Assembly (NCBI GenBank): GCA_950295325.1 | Contig: OX485809.1 | Coordinates: forward strand, 16,184,001-16,244,000 | Origin: Polytrichum commune | Taxonomy: Eukaryota > Streptophyta > Polytrichopsida > Polytrichales > Polytrichaceae | Reading direction: 5' to 3' | DNA: 60,000 nucleotides | In this document: piece by piece, positions 49,684 to 60,000 of the stretch | Position numbering within the stretch: the first letter of the stretch is position 1 | Layout of the letters: the number at the start of each line of letters is the position of its first letter | Position numbers and translations under genes: made by a program | Notes under the pieces: model-generated | The model's database searches: none | The model's input: only the letters and a program-made list of their open reading frames with translations | What the model was told of the DNA's origin: nothing

Positions 49684-52600
49684 TTATGACGCAGAACTTA
49701 GAAGCTTCTTCGCCTCTTGTGTGACGTTGTCGGCCGTGAAGCCATACTTCTCGAACACATCTGTGTACGCCCCACTGCACCCGAACGTATAGACTGCCAA
49801 AATATGGCCTCGGGGGCCAACGTATTCTCGCCACCCGAGAGGTGACCCGGCTTCCACGCTCATCCTTCTTTCGACCCGGGTTGGGAGGACCTGCTCTCGA
49901 TACTCCGGGGTTTGCTCATCAAATAGCTGCCAACACACGAGAGACACCACCCGCACCTTCCGGCCCTCACTACGCAAATTCTCAGCTGCTTTCTCGCACA
50001 AGGCGAGCTCCGAGCCGGTCCCGATCAAGATGAGCTCCGGTTTGCCGCCGTCAGAGTTGTCGCTCACAATGTAGCCGCCCTTCGCAACACCCTCGGCAGA
50101 CGTGCCTGCAAGGTGAAAAACCCAAAGTTATTATATGATTCCTCACGATCCATAAAATTTATTCACCGATGACATCCTCAAGTGGTGTAGTGGGTGTTCT
50201 CCCTACATAACCATCTCGAAGACTATACACTCGGTGGAATTCTTTTTGGCAAGGTCTTAAAGTTGAACATTTGGTAGGTGAGAGAAGGCAACAATGAGGT
50301 GTCAACTAATGAGAGCTTGCCATTTCATTACGCTCGGTATATCAAGCATGTAATCAAGGGTCACCTCGATTCTTGGGAATTTATACAATAGAGAGAAAAA
50401 GGAAAGGGAACGTCTTTACACATGGCTAAGAATGTTGTAGGCTAGATGTGTGTGCACTCTAACCTCAACAAATGACGCAAAGATCAGGGGTAACTTGTCG
50501 ATTTTTCCTTGAACTCACTTTTGTTCTTACAAGTCTAACCACAAATCCAGCTGCAAAAGTAGCTCGGAAATAATCCACAATACTCCGACATTACTACATT
50601 CTCACCCAGGAATTCTGACGCAGCCCAGGATTGAGCACCCAACCCGCGGTGAGGGTGTCTGTCCCCAGGCTTGTATGACAATAAATTTTCTTATTATTCT
50701 GAGACCAGCTGGTGCAGAATGTGGAGGTCAACCATGTCGAATAAGATCCTTCATTGGATGCATCCTCTTTAATAGCTCTTTGCAACACCATCAAACTCAT
50801 TGAGAGAATATGACGATATACAAAAGAAACATAATAACGACGATCTAATAAAAGAGAAGAAACTGCTCATATTTATAAATCTTGAGTTTAGAGTTTAGGG
50901 GGGACATGCCTGTGAGGTTTGCCTCCACTTTTTGACGCGAGAGGGAGAGGACGGTGGGCGCGTGGCGCCGGTTCACCGCGACTTTGTATGCACCAGCGAC
51001 CTCGTTTCCATCGGCTGGCCGCAACACGTACATGCCCGGGATGGCCCTCAACCCCACCAATTGCTCGACGGGTTGGTGAGTGGGGCCATCCTCTCCGAGC
51101 CCGATGGAATCATGGGTTAAGATATAAATCACCCCCGCTTCGCTCAACGCGGAGAGCCGCATCGCGTTTTTCATGTAATCGCTAAAGATTAGAAAGGTCG
51201 CGGCTATGGGGATCAACCCCGAGTTGTGGAGGGCAAGGCCATTGGAGATGCCGGCCATTGCATGCTCGCGGATCCCGAACCGGATGTTCCGGCCTTCGGG
51301 TGACTTGGGTTCAAAATCCGGGAAGTCCTTCATGTAAACTTTGTTTGAGCTCGCGAGGTCCGCGCTCCCTCCAATGATGCCGGGGAGGACCTTGGCGACA
51401 GCGTTCAAGCATGTCTCAGAGTAGCCCCGGGTAGCGTCCACCTTGTCGTCCTTTGTCCAATGCTGCAACACACACACCGGACATTCGGAGGGAGAAGTTA
51501 ATTGCAAACAATTGAAGGCTTTAAGCTTAGGGTGTACATTAGGGTCAAAGAAACTCTGAATTCAAGCAATTCTATTGATCAAGAACAGAAACTTGGACTC
51601 AAGAGTTAAGAGTAGGGTCCGAGGCCACAATGTGGAAAAACGAAGTAGCGCAAATGTTTTACAATCTCAAATTGACATTTAAGCTGGAAAGTTATATGTT
51701 AGTTTAGGCGCAAGCTGGACGTAAAAGAACTGCGGATATTACGTCTCAGTGTTTCGCACTGTCATTCCCGCATTTGAATGTTTAATTATCGTCCACTTTC
51801 GTGGAAAGATATTGTTCCATGAAAAAGGTGGGACATTAGGCCCTGGTAACGCCCTGAATTCTACATATTGCAGTCACATGGACCCTGAGAAATGTGGATT
51901 CGTTAATGAACCAGCCAACGTGTGAACTTTCAGCAAGTGAAACCTCTCTTAGTGATGAAAGATTGCCTTGCGACCCTAAGAAGGATGCAATTTCCATCAC
52001 TGGAAATGTTTATTGGAATCATGCCATTTTCTTAAAAGGAAGTTGCAACAACGTACAGGAAGAACTTTATCCCAGTCAACGGGAATGTGGCCGGTAATTA
52101 GATTTTCGAATTCCTGGGCGACCTCCGGGTATTTTTGCTTGTACGACTTCAATGTCGCATTCCACTCCTCCTCCAGTTGCACCCCATGCTTCGCATGCTT
52201 GGAAAACTCCCTACAAAAAAATTAAAAAATTTGTTGATTAAAAACAATGATCAGATCCCTCTGTTAGAATCAAGGTTGGTTTGGTCTACAGGAAAAAATA
52301 TGGCTTCAAAAATCAACATCAATTATGGTATCAAAGATCCTATCCACGGGTATCAAAATCGTCATACCAGTCAAGTATTGATATTTGGTGGGTCTGTCAA
52401 GACGAGGGAAACTTTGTGTACCCAAGTTATTGTTTGGGTCAATACCTTTCTAAACCATATTGACTCTAGGACAGTTTTCCTCGGTATGAAGGCTCTTGCA
52501 TGGTATATAGACCTGAATGGTATGAATAACAGAGATAACATCAAATACCCGTACCCTACTGGTATCAAGAATAGACACCAGCCCAACACTGGTTAGAAAG

Positions 52601-55600
52601 CCAGGCATCAGCACCCGAAGACTTTTGCAAGAGCCAAGCTATGTAGACTTACTCGTAAACTTGGGGAATGACATAAAAAGGCTCCCGGTCAATCCAATTC
52701 AATTTCTCGTGCATCTTCTTCACGTCCTCCTCATCGAAAGTGCCGTGGTGGGCTTTCGCAGTGTTCTCCTTTACCGACTCCCTCCCAATGCGTGATTTCA
52801 CCTGCTCATCCACCAATTCATCTTCATAAATTTATTTACTTTTCGGGAAATGCTGAAAAGCCAAGAACTTGAAGGGCACCTTACACTAGAACCCGAGGGC
52901 CTGTGTCAATTGAGATCTATAATCCCTTATTTGGTGGCAAATGCCACGACCATCCCACTTCACTTTACACTAGAGCTTGATGGCCTAAGGGACCAAGGAA
53001 GTTTGAATGGATGAAAACCTACATGTAGTCTTATATGGCATGCAATGGATAATGTTCCCTGATCTATCAGATTTTGTGTCAAGCCCATCTCAAAGAGGCG
53101 GGTATAACACAAAACTGGGAGACCCTGACACTTCAAACTCTCACAACCATTGCATTATTGTAACCTATTGTGTAGAAGGGCCCACATGTATAAATGGTTA
53201 TGACATAGCATTCGGTTGAGAGCCTGGTCGCAAACATCTTTACACTGCAGTTGAAAACCCATGACCACATAAAATTCAATTCCAATTTTCTATAGTATGG
53301 TCATATGATGAGTTTCACTGGCCCTCACAATTTTTGGTCACGGCCCTTGGCCACAGTGAAAAGCGGCCCTGAAACTCTCCTTGTCTTAAGTTAAAGTAGA
53401 CATGCCTTAGATGGATGCTTTTCTCTATGCACCCACTCCTTGTAGGATATGAAACACGCAATTAGTGAAAGAAAACTCGCGAATCCAAATCGTGCCCATA
53501 GCCATTTGCCTCATAATTTTCGGAGTTCATATGAGTATCTTATTCAATATCAAAGCGAAGATCCTCCTGCTCAATATTAAGCAGTCCTATAGGTCTTCCC
53601 AATCATGTGGACTATTGAGCCTAGATTGATTAGCATATTTTGAGCAGAGAGTCCAATCTCCTTTAGTAAACATGTCTTTTTGGTGCCAGTTCTCAGATCC
53701 TCACCTCACCATATGACACTCAAATAGAGATGTCCAGATTATTGTTGTGTTCGTTTTAGGCACATCTACCTTATCTGACTACCTAGTGTTCTTGATTAGA
53801 CTTATTCCCAGTGCCAGCTTGGGCTTACTTGAATGAAGGTAGGTTTTTCAGAGTGGGTGGCTCCTGTCAAGAGTGCGTCTTTGAAGGAGTCGATGTCATG
53901 ATAAATATTATCAATCACTATTCTGTTCCACCCAAGTGCCTCGAATCTCTTCCCAACATCCTCTGATAGAGCAATGGATGTATCCCCGTCAATGGTGTTA
54001 TGGTTGTCATCATATATCACTGTCAGCTTATTGAGCTTCCAGTGTCCAGCCAGCGAGGCTGCCTCATTAGAAATTCCTTCCATAGCACATCCGTCCCCCA
54101 TAATGCAGAACCTGCATCCAACATTCATAACACAATCTGAGTATAATTGATTACAAAGGCTCACAAAACCAGCACTGACTTACCAACTACATGAGCAGGG
54201 TATCTGACAGAAACGCTATGCCGCAGGTGAGAGGAAGGAAGAAAGAAAGAAAGAAAGAAAGATGATTCCAATGTTGCCACTGACGTGAATTATGGTGTTG
54301 CTTTATTTTTCGAGTTGGTCCAAGTCTATAAGTAATCCCGAAACCATGACACATGAATTAGAGTCCCCCCCCCCTTTTTTCCGAATACTACTTTCAAAAA
54401 GGTTCCTTCAAAGTGACAACAGACCATGGACCCCCAAAGGCAAGCCCCTAGGTTTCCACATGGTTGGTTGAAAAAATCTGGTTCACTCGGATACCCCCAT
54501 TATGATTGGCTGGAGCATAGGTGGTGGGGTGCACCGAAAATCAAGTTCTAGGAAGGTCACCAGTCCAATTCTGGCTTTAGGCGGCTTGACCTTGAAGTTT
54601 CCATGTAATCTGGGTTAAGGCCTTGGGTTTAAGCCATCTTCACATGTGACTTAGAAGTATGGTAGAGGTATGTACAGGAAAGCAAAGAAAGGAAAGTAAT
54701 TTAAAACGTACGTTCGATGATCCACAATGACGGAATCAGGTTTGTTGAAACGGGCTGCCAAATGCTTCTCTGCCACTGCCAAACCGACCGCGTTTGCTAC
54801 CCCTTGTCCCAATGGGCCTACAATATTGCACCATAAAGCCACAGAGGTTATTATTTCGAGTAGATAGAAAATAAAACGTCTTTTTAGTAATATTTGCAAT
54901 ATATCATCTATCATTGAGATGTGTATCAACATTGCATCAACATTGCATCATGGGTAGTTTCAACACACCAGTGGTGACTTCAATGCCGTCAGTTGTGACA
55001 TTTTCAGGGTGGCCTGGGGTTCGACTCCCAATTTTACACAAGCGCTTCAAATCTTCTATCTGCCCCACAATATGCTTTCATCAGACTCATGATAAAACAA
55101 GGTTCATTCAGGTGATTTGAGAGATTTATCCTCACTCAACATGACTTACTGTCGGAAGTTAGTGATTTTGCATAGACCACCTTCCACGTTTGGTATGCTT
55201 TCAGTGCATGCTTCGAGGTAGTGTGCAAATTAGAGAGAAGAACATTGTAACTGTCCATTGAGGGTCACGCCAAGAGGTGCTAAAATGAGCTTGACCCTCA
55301 CAGAACCGAAATAGGTTGCTTTTGATTTAAATTCAACCACTACGTCCGAGCCATGCACCACAAGTGGAACAGCCAATAGGGAAGTCACAGGGGCCCAACT
55401 CCCAACGAAAAGTCCCATTGAGTTGAAGGATAATACTAATACACACGAAGCGCAACATGTCTTATGGTACCAAGATATGAAAAATCATGACTGACAGACC
55501 TGGATGGAGTCATAGCCCGAGAGATGCAAGGTGATGTACTGCAAGAGGCATCCATGGCCAGCACTGAGAACAAAGCGGTCTCGGTTGAACCAATTCGGGT

Positions 55601-58600
55601 TTTTGGGGTTATATTTCATAGCGTGGCGCCATAACACATAGCCCACCTCAGCGAGCCCCATGGGCAAACCCGGGTGCCCGGCCTTTGCTGTATTCACGGA
55701 GTCCACTGTTAGCATTCGCATGTTGTCCACGCACCGTTTATCAATGTGCGATTGCAACCATTTTGGGTCGTTCCAGTTTCCTTCCTGCCCTCCCAACTGT
55801 TCTACACAGGCAAAGAAACTCGTGCATTATAATCTTGTGACAAATACATCAACACACCAAAACACTGTAACAAGCACTCTTTTTCATCTTTCCAAGTGTT
55901 GGAATGTAGTTCCCATGTGGAATCCACGTTGGACTCAACCATCGTGAGAATGACATGTGGTGGAATTTGAGGAGAAAATAACCTTTTTCTTTTTGGAACA
56001 GAGTCTTCCACAGTAAGGTAGGCGTGCCTAAAGCCAACATAGCAATAATCAAGAGACCTATATTTGAATATTATGTGGATAGGTGTGGATCTGACAACGG
56101 ACACTATAAAGAGACAGATCTATAAAAGAGACTGGACTACATGCTCAAAATTTACTAACCAGTCCAGGTTCACTAGTCAAGATAATTGGGGGGGAGTCGG
56201 GGGACCTCTATGACCATATAAATGAGCATGTAAATCTTCAATTTGATTATGAATAACCTAATCATATAAGCTCCAAAAATTATGAGGCAAATGGCTATGG
56301 CCGTGATTTGGGATTTGCTAATCATCTCATATAATTTGCTTGTCTCATATCCTATGACAAGTGGGTGCAAAGAGATAAGTGTCTGAATAACACAAATCTA
56401 CGTTACTTGCTCAACGAATTTATGAGTCGCCTGCACCTCTGCAGCTAGACAGATAGACTGCAACAGACTAATAAATGCACAAACATTGCTCACAACTACA
56501 TTCAAGGTGAGTGCAATGGGTTTACCATAATGCTGATTTCTTCCTTCCATGCCTTCATGGAGTCCTGGTCGGAACCCGTTTTTCTATTCAGCATCTGCGA
56601 CGGTACACTCTGCCCATTTTGCGAACCGGGCTGCCCGGTTTTCACTTGCTGGTCTTTGATTGATTGCGAGTCAGCTCGCACGCCACGTGGCATCCTATGT
56701 GGCGTCAAAGAGGTGCTTAGTGGTCCTGGGAAATTTGAATTCTTTGGTTCTGCCAACCCTCGAGCCAATTGCCAGTTTCCTACCAAGCTTGAGGTGTAGC
56801 TCGAACCCTGAAAACAAACACCAAAAAATCCATTAGAAAAAAAAAGGATTGCAATCATGTCAACTTTTGACATTGTGCTAACCTAAGTTCCAACATGGAT
56901 TCTCGGTGTAATTGTTTCGGCGCAGCTCCATGCTGCCACTGCCTCGTAACTTTTCTTCAATGAACTGGTCATTCATGAATGATCAATCCTGGAAGTAAGT
57001 GGAACCCCTGTTGAATCGCACATGTCAAAGAAATTATAAACCTCAATACATTTTGAGCAACAAACAAAGTCGTTGTCTGCAACGACATTGGTTTTCAAGA
57101 AGCTCTAAAGTTCCAAAGTCACTGACAAAGTACAGTTGCCATCCTCATGGCCAGAATCACTGCTCAATCTACTTTACTAATCAGCATTAACTCAGTGCTC
57201 ACATGCCGTCTTTCTATGGGATCCTTAAGCTCTAGATCGTTGCTTTGATTTATACAGGAAATCAAAAAGACCCTCGTGGCTTACTTCGCTGTTTCAGGAT
57301 ATTGAAGTGGGCAAACGAGAATAATCGTAAGAACATGAAAGTAATGGCTTCAAGTTTAAACATGTGTCCACCTATCCAAGTCCCTCCTCCTAGGTGGTCA
57401 CCTACCCATGTGTAAGTACCACTACCCCAAAAATCACTCCATGAATTATGACCAGATCACCCACCAGTACTCACAATATCTGATACTGAATCTCAGTAAT
57501 TCATACTTCACGGAAAGCAAGTACACCAAAAAATGTTTAAACTTACAAATGCTCACTTCGCACAAGATTCTAAACAACACACAGCACTGATCTTGGCAGT
57601 AAAACCCCTTACTGATTCCTGTACCTTCACCAAAATGTTGGAACCTGAATTTCCTTCTCTACTCTGAGAGGATGAGATGTACAGTTCTGAATGCCAAATC
57701 AATTCAAGTCCTTGGCATTCAGAAAAATGTAAAGCAATTCTAAGGGATTACTGAAGAACCTCACTGAAGCAACTGGGAGCGGTACTGTTCGTCCCTAACT
57801 ATATACAAAATCACAAGCCTTCGCGATCTCTCTTGTCCAACACTGCACGGTAACAAATTCCCAAGATGATCTGGAGTAAGAAACACTTGATCAAATGAGT
57901 TAAGAGATACTTAAATGAAGTTTTTGGTGATTCTCTTTTAATGGGGTGATGACTTCGGTCTCATTATCTTCAGTACACACTAGATCGCATAACCCATTCC
58001 TGAGGTTTCTAAATTGATCCTGTAGTTGATAAGAAGGTTTGGTAAGGTCGTCCATCAGATTAAACTGGCAGTAAAAGTTATCCTTCCAAACATGAAAAGT
58101 TTACACACATACTTGTCAAATTGGGTTACGTTAACGGCGCAAGAAGTGTGTAAAAAGAGCTTTGACCTATCCTGCCCTCCCACTTTACTCCAACACTGAC
58201 AATCTTTCCTTTCCTTCCCCACCAATCAAGCTATGAATTTGATATTGCTTAAGAAACAATCCACTCTTCCGGTTCCAGTTGAAAGTTAAAACCCACCAAC
58301 AGAGTCACATGATCTAATTCCTTTTATTAGGGAAGTGTAAAGTTTACTCCGAAACCAAACGATGCTTCAGTTCAGATTCCTTCATTTCCTTCTGGATTCT
58401 CAAAAAATCTGCACAAGAATGTCTACCACAAGTCCCGTGCATTGATCCTCATCTTCAAATAACAGACCCTTCATTCAAGGATTTGTAACCTCAAAACAAG
58501 ATATTCCAATTCATAAGGTAGCCAAATTGCATCTATAGAAATTCCTAACAATTTGCTTTTGACACTTTCGCTCGTCCATTCTACTGGAAAATTCTGTGAC

Positions 58601-59000
58601 ACGAATGTATTGTTAGGGTGACCACCTATCTGCTTACACCAACATTCACTAGAAGCTCATCGACTACAAGCAAAGAAAACACATATACCCATTCCTCAAG
58701 AATTTCGGTAAATACTTCAACTTACGAGCTTCATTCAAGCACACCATATCCATGTTTAGCTCCACTAGTTGATTTAATCGAGAAGCAACTAGAAATAGAA
58801 AGACGGGAATGGAGTCTAACAGGAAACGAGAGAGTAACCGGAAAACCTACCTTGTGGCAGGAAGGGAGCGATTGACTGGCCCGTAACATGGAAGCCCTAC
58901 AAATTGGCGAGGAGGGAGTAGCTGGACCGGACGAACTTACACCTCCAGATTTCGCCATACAAGATGAACTCAGATCCATGGCACTTGAGATTCCAGCCAT
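49684..59000 (-). CDS. Transketolase with plastid-type leader, 10 exons
   Basis: Exons on minus: 59000-58851, 56807-56526, 55796-55500, 55059-54969, 54817-54712, 54111-53829, 52801-52653, 52210-52057, 51462-50910, 50105-49684. Phases close to about 828 aa. Exon 1 ([20 protein letters not shown]...) is Ser/Ala-rich like a plastid transit peptide; linking it to exon 2 rests on phase and position. Thiamine-diphosphate and substrate motifs are intact: 'AGHPGLPMG', '[14 protein letters not shown]', '[12 protein letters not shown]', '[20 protein letters not shown]', '[10 protein letters not shown]', '[10 protein letters not shown]', '[12 protein letters not shown]', '[15 protein letters not shown]'. 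The enzyme moves two-carbon units between sugar phosphates in the Calvin and pentose-phosphate cycles. Odd: about 145 residues precede the catalytic part, the middle ('[20 protein letters not shown]') departs from the usual plant sequence, and intron 9 uses a GC donor. Confidence 0.94.
52333..52580 (-). repeat. Dispersed repeat family R2, copy 2 (transketolase intron 7)
   Basis: Reverse complement relative of 3209-3470, sharing 'ggtctatataccatgcaag', 'cccaccaaatatcaat' and 'gataccagtagg'. It is flanked by unrelated intron sequence. Confidence 0.75.
52877..53372. mobile_element. Degraded non-autonomous relative of the Harbinger element
   Basis: It contains 'ttacactagaacccgagggcc' type ends, an inner 'ctttacactagagc', then 'gtcaagcccatctc' with 'gaggcgggtataacacaaaa', paralleling 'gtcaagcccacctc' with 'gaggtgggcctgacgcaaaa' of the full element near 8778-8812. 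It ends 'acggcccttggccacagtg' like the full element's right end. Internal genes are absent. It lies in transketolase intron 6. Target duplications were not recognised. Confidence 0.6.
53400..53770 (+). repeat. Dispersed repeat family R1, copy 4 (transketolase intron 6)
   Basis: Blocks 'gaatccaaatcgtgcccat', 'cctcataattttcggag', 'tcatatgagtatctta', 'gagcctagattgattagca' and 'tttttggtgccagttct' follow the same order as copies 1 and 2. The right edge reads 'ggcacatctaccttat', an end like that of copies 2 and 3. Confidence 0.75.
54262..54640 (-). repeat. SINE-like repeat family R3, copy 3 (transketolase intron 5)
   Basis: 'gaattatggtgttgctt', 'aaaggcaagcccctaggt', 'taggtggtggggtgcacc' and 'aaggccttgggtttaagcc' match copies 1 and 2 in order. 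Read in the gene's direction it ends in a (CTTT)n tail (54236-54261 on plus as 'aagaaagaaagaaagaaag'). Confidence 0.8.
56045..56405 (-). repeat. Dispersed repeat family R1, copy 5 (transketolase intron 2, inverted)
   Basis: 'ggataggtgtggatct', 'actggactacatgctcaaa', 'ccaaaaattatgaggcaaa', 'ggatttgctaatcatctca' are the inverse of copy 4. The edges are indistinct. Confidence 0.7.
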
Positions 59001-59420
59001 CTTGCAACTTCTCAAAGGGACACGAATCAAACAAAACTTGAACTCCTAACCCTCTGAACTGCAGGAATTGTCTCCACTGGATTTGCAAAAACTAGCTGTG
59101 GTGATGATGCAAGACTTACTAAATTTAGATCTGTTTACCTCTGTGAGCGTGTGTCCCGAGGCAAGAAACTAAGGTAGAAGGCGATTTGAGGACCTCCTTA
59201 CTTGAAGTTTGCAAGGTCCTGATGTCAGAGAGATTGAATGGCAAGAAACTAAGCTACAGAGAGGTGATTTGAGGAGCTAACTTAATAAGTTACATGAAGT
59301 CTGCAAGGTCTTTGAATGTGAGAGGCAGGAAGCACATGGATTTGGGAGTTGGGAGGCATGCAAGGAGACACTCTTGATGAGTGGCATTGCCAAGTGGCAG
59401 CCTGCAGGGCACCCAAATGG

Positions 59421-59440
59421 CTCTCTCTCTCTCTCTCTCC
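59421..59440 (-). promoter_or_regulatory. GA-repeat tract upstream of transketolase
   Basis: A run of CT on plus (GA on minus), about 420 bp upstream of the transketolase ATG. GA tracts are common in plant core promoters and 5' leaders. No TATA element could be placed with confidence. Confidence 0.35.
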
Positions 59441-59665
59441 ATTTCCTTCTCCTTCCAGTGTTGCTTCCTGCCAAATACTTTTTAAGGGTTCACACAGGCC
59501 CCAAGTTCTAAAAGTCCCAGTTCACTTGAGGTCAATCCGTGTAATCTCAGCCGTTGAGAGCATGGAAGTTGGGACTTACCACTTCACACGGGTCTCAAGT
59601 CCTAAGTCTCAAGTATGACATGGATGCCTACATGGCAACATTTTTTGAAGGTGGGGCTCAAGACT

Positions 59666-59749
59666 TGTGTTGTGAGTTGGGTCTAGCTGTTTTGCTTGAG
59701 TTAGGTCGAGTTAGGTCAAGCAAAAAGCTAGACCCAATTCACAACACAT
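59666..59749. repeat. Hairpin upstream of transketolase
   Basis: The left arm 'tgtgttgtgagttgggtcta' and right arm 'tagacccaattcacaacaca' pair over about 35 bp with a loop of roughly 15 bp containing 'gttaggtcgagttaggtc'. It is a MITE-like or miRNA-like foldback. Confidence 0.8.
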
Positions 59750-60000
59750 GCCACGAAATGTTTTTGCATAAAGTAACCAAGATCTGACTTTAATGACTTT
59801 AAACCATATTTCAGTGGTTTCTTAAGGCTAGAAAGTTGGGCCTTGGCCTCCATGTTGGGACTTTTTGATTGAGTGGGACTTGGGACTTGGGATCCCATGC
59901 ATGTGAACCGGCCCTAAGTTAGCAGCCCATAGGTGTCGAGGGAGCAAAATGTCATCGTATGGAAATGCAATGAGGGGGTTCATTTTGAAATTTGAGATCA

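Noticed and set aside
56881-57000. Possible extra transketolase exon beginning [14 protein letters not shown]
   Set aside because: Joining it to exon 2 puts a stop in the transketolase frame, while exon 1 at 59000-58851 joins in phase.

Overview
This window is nuclear DNA of a photosynthetic eukaryote, almost certainly a land plant. Three spliced genes with many short GT-AG exons and plant-type relatives can be read, all on the minus strand. Intergenic and intronic DNA is packed with transposons, short retroposons, hairpins and microsatellites. I cannot name the species. No bacterial, organellar, CRISPR, rRNA or tRNA features are visible.

Host genes. (1) 1065-5835 (-): an RNFT-type membrane RING E3 ubiquitin ligase, 8 exons, about 471 aa. 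(2) 35555-44934 (-): an SCYL2-type pseudokinase with HEAT-like repeats and a clathrin-box tail, 16 exons, about 866 aa. (3) 49684-59000 (-): a transketolase with a plastid-type leader, 10 exons, about 828 aa, including one GC-AG intron. I rebuilt each from exon phase and family alignment, and the phases close for all three. The genes share no evident pathway: one acts in ER-type protein quality control, one in clathrin trafficking, one in the pentose-phosphate/Calvin cycle.

Mobile DNA. 8573-12340 is a complete PIF/Harbinger element with TTA target duplications, a trihelix/Myb-like gene and a DDE transposase gene, both broken by few lesions. 12432-12573 is a SINE-like retroposon with a 13-bp duplication. 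12987-15041 is a 5'-truncated LINE carrying RNase H, with a 13-bp duplication. 18247-31600 is a 13.35-kb Mutator-like element (MULE) with about 43-bp terminal inverted repeats and a 7-bp duplication. The MULE carries a MULE/SWIM transposase and a convergent gene of about 1,380 codons ending in a Ulp1-type cysteine protease. It also holds at least nine separate tandem arrays, several sharing an AACAT core. It appears to sit inside an older inverted-repeat element (about 17767-32103).

Short dispersed families. Three repeat families recur in host introns and flanks. One (R3) occurs once in each of the three host genes, always in the same orientation as the gene, with simple-repeat tails. SCYL2 intron 1 holds an internal duplication with a ghost copy of the start of exon 2, and the transketolase 3' end is tandemly duplicated.

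The best candidate for an undescribed system is the MULE: transposase, Ulp1-fusion gene, repeat arrays and an intron packed with 3'-splice-site-like units. Identifications rest on reading motifs and recalled family features; no database search or structure prediction was run.
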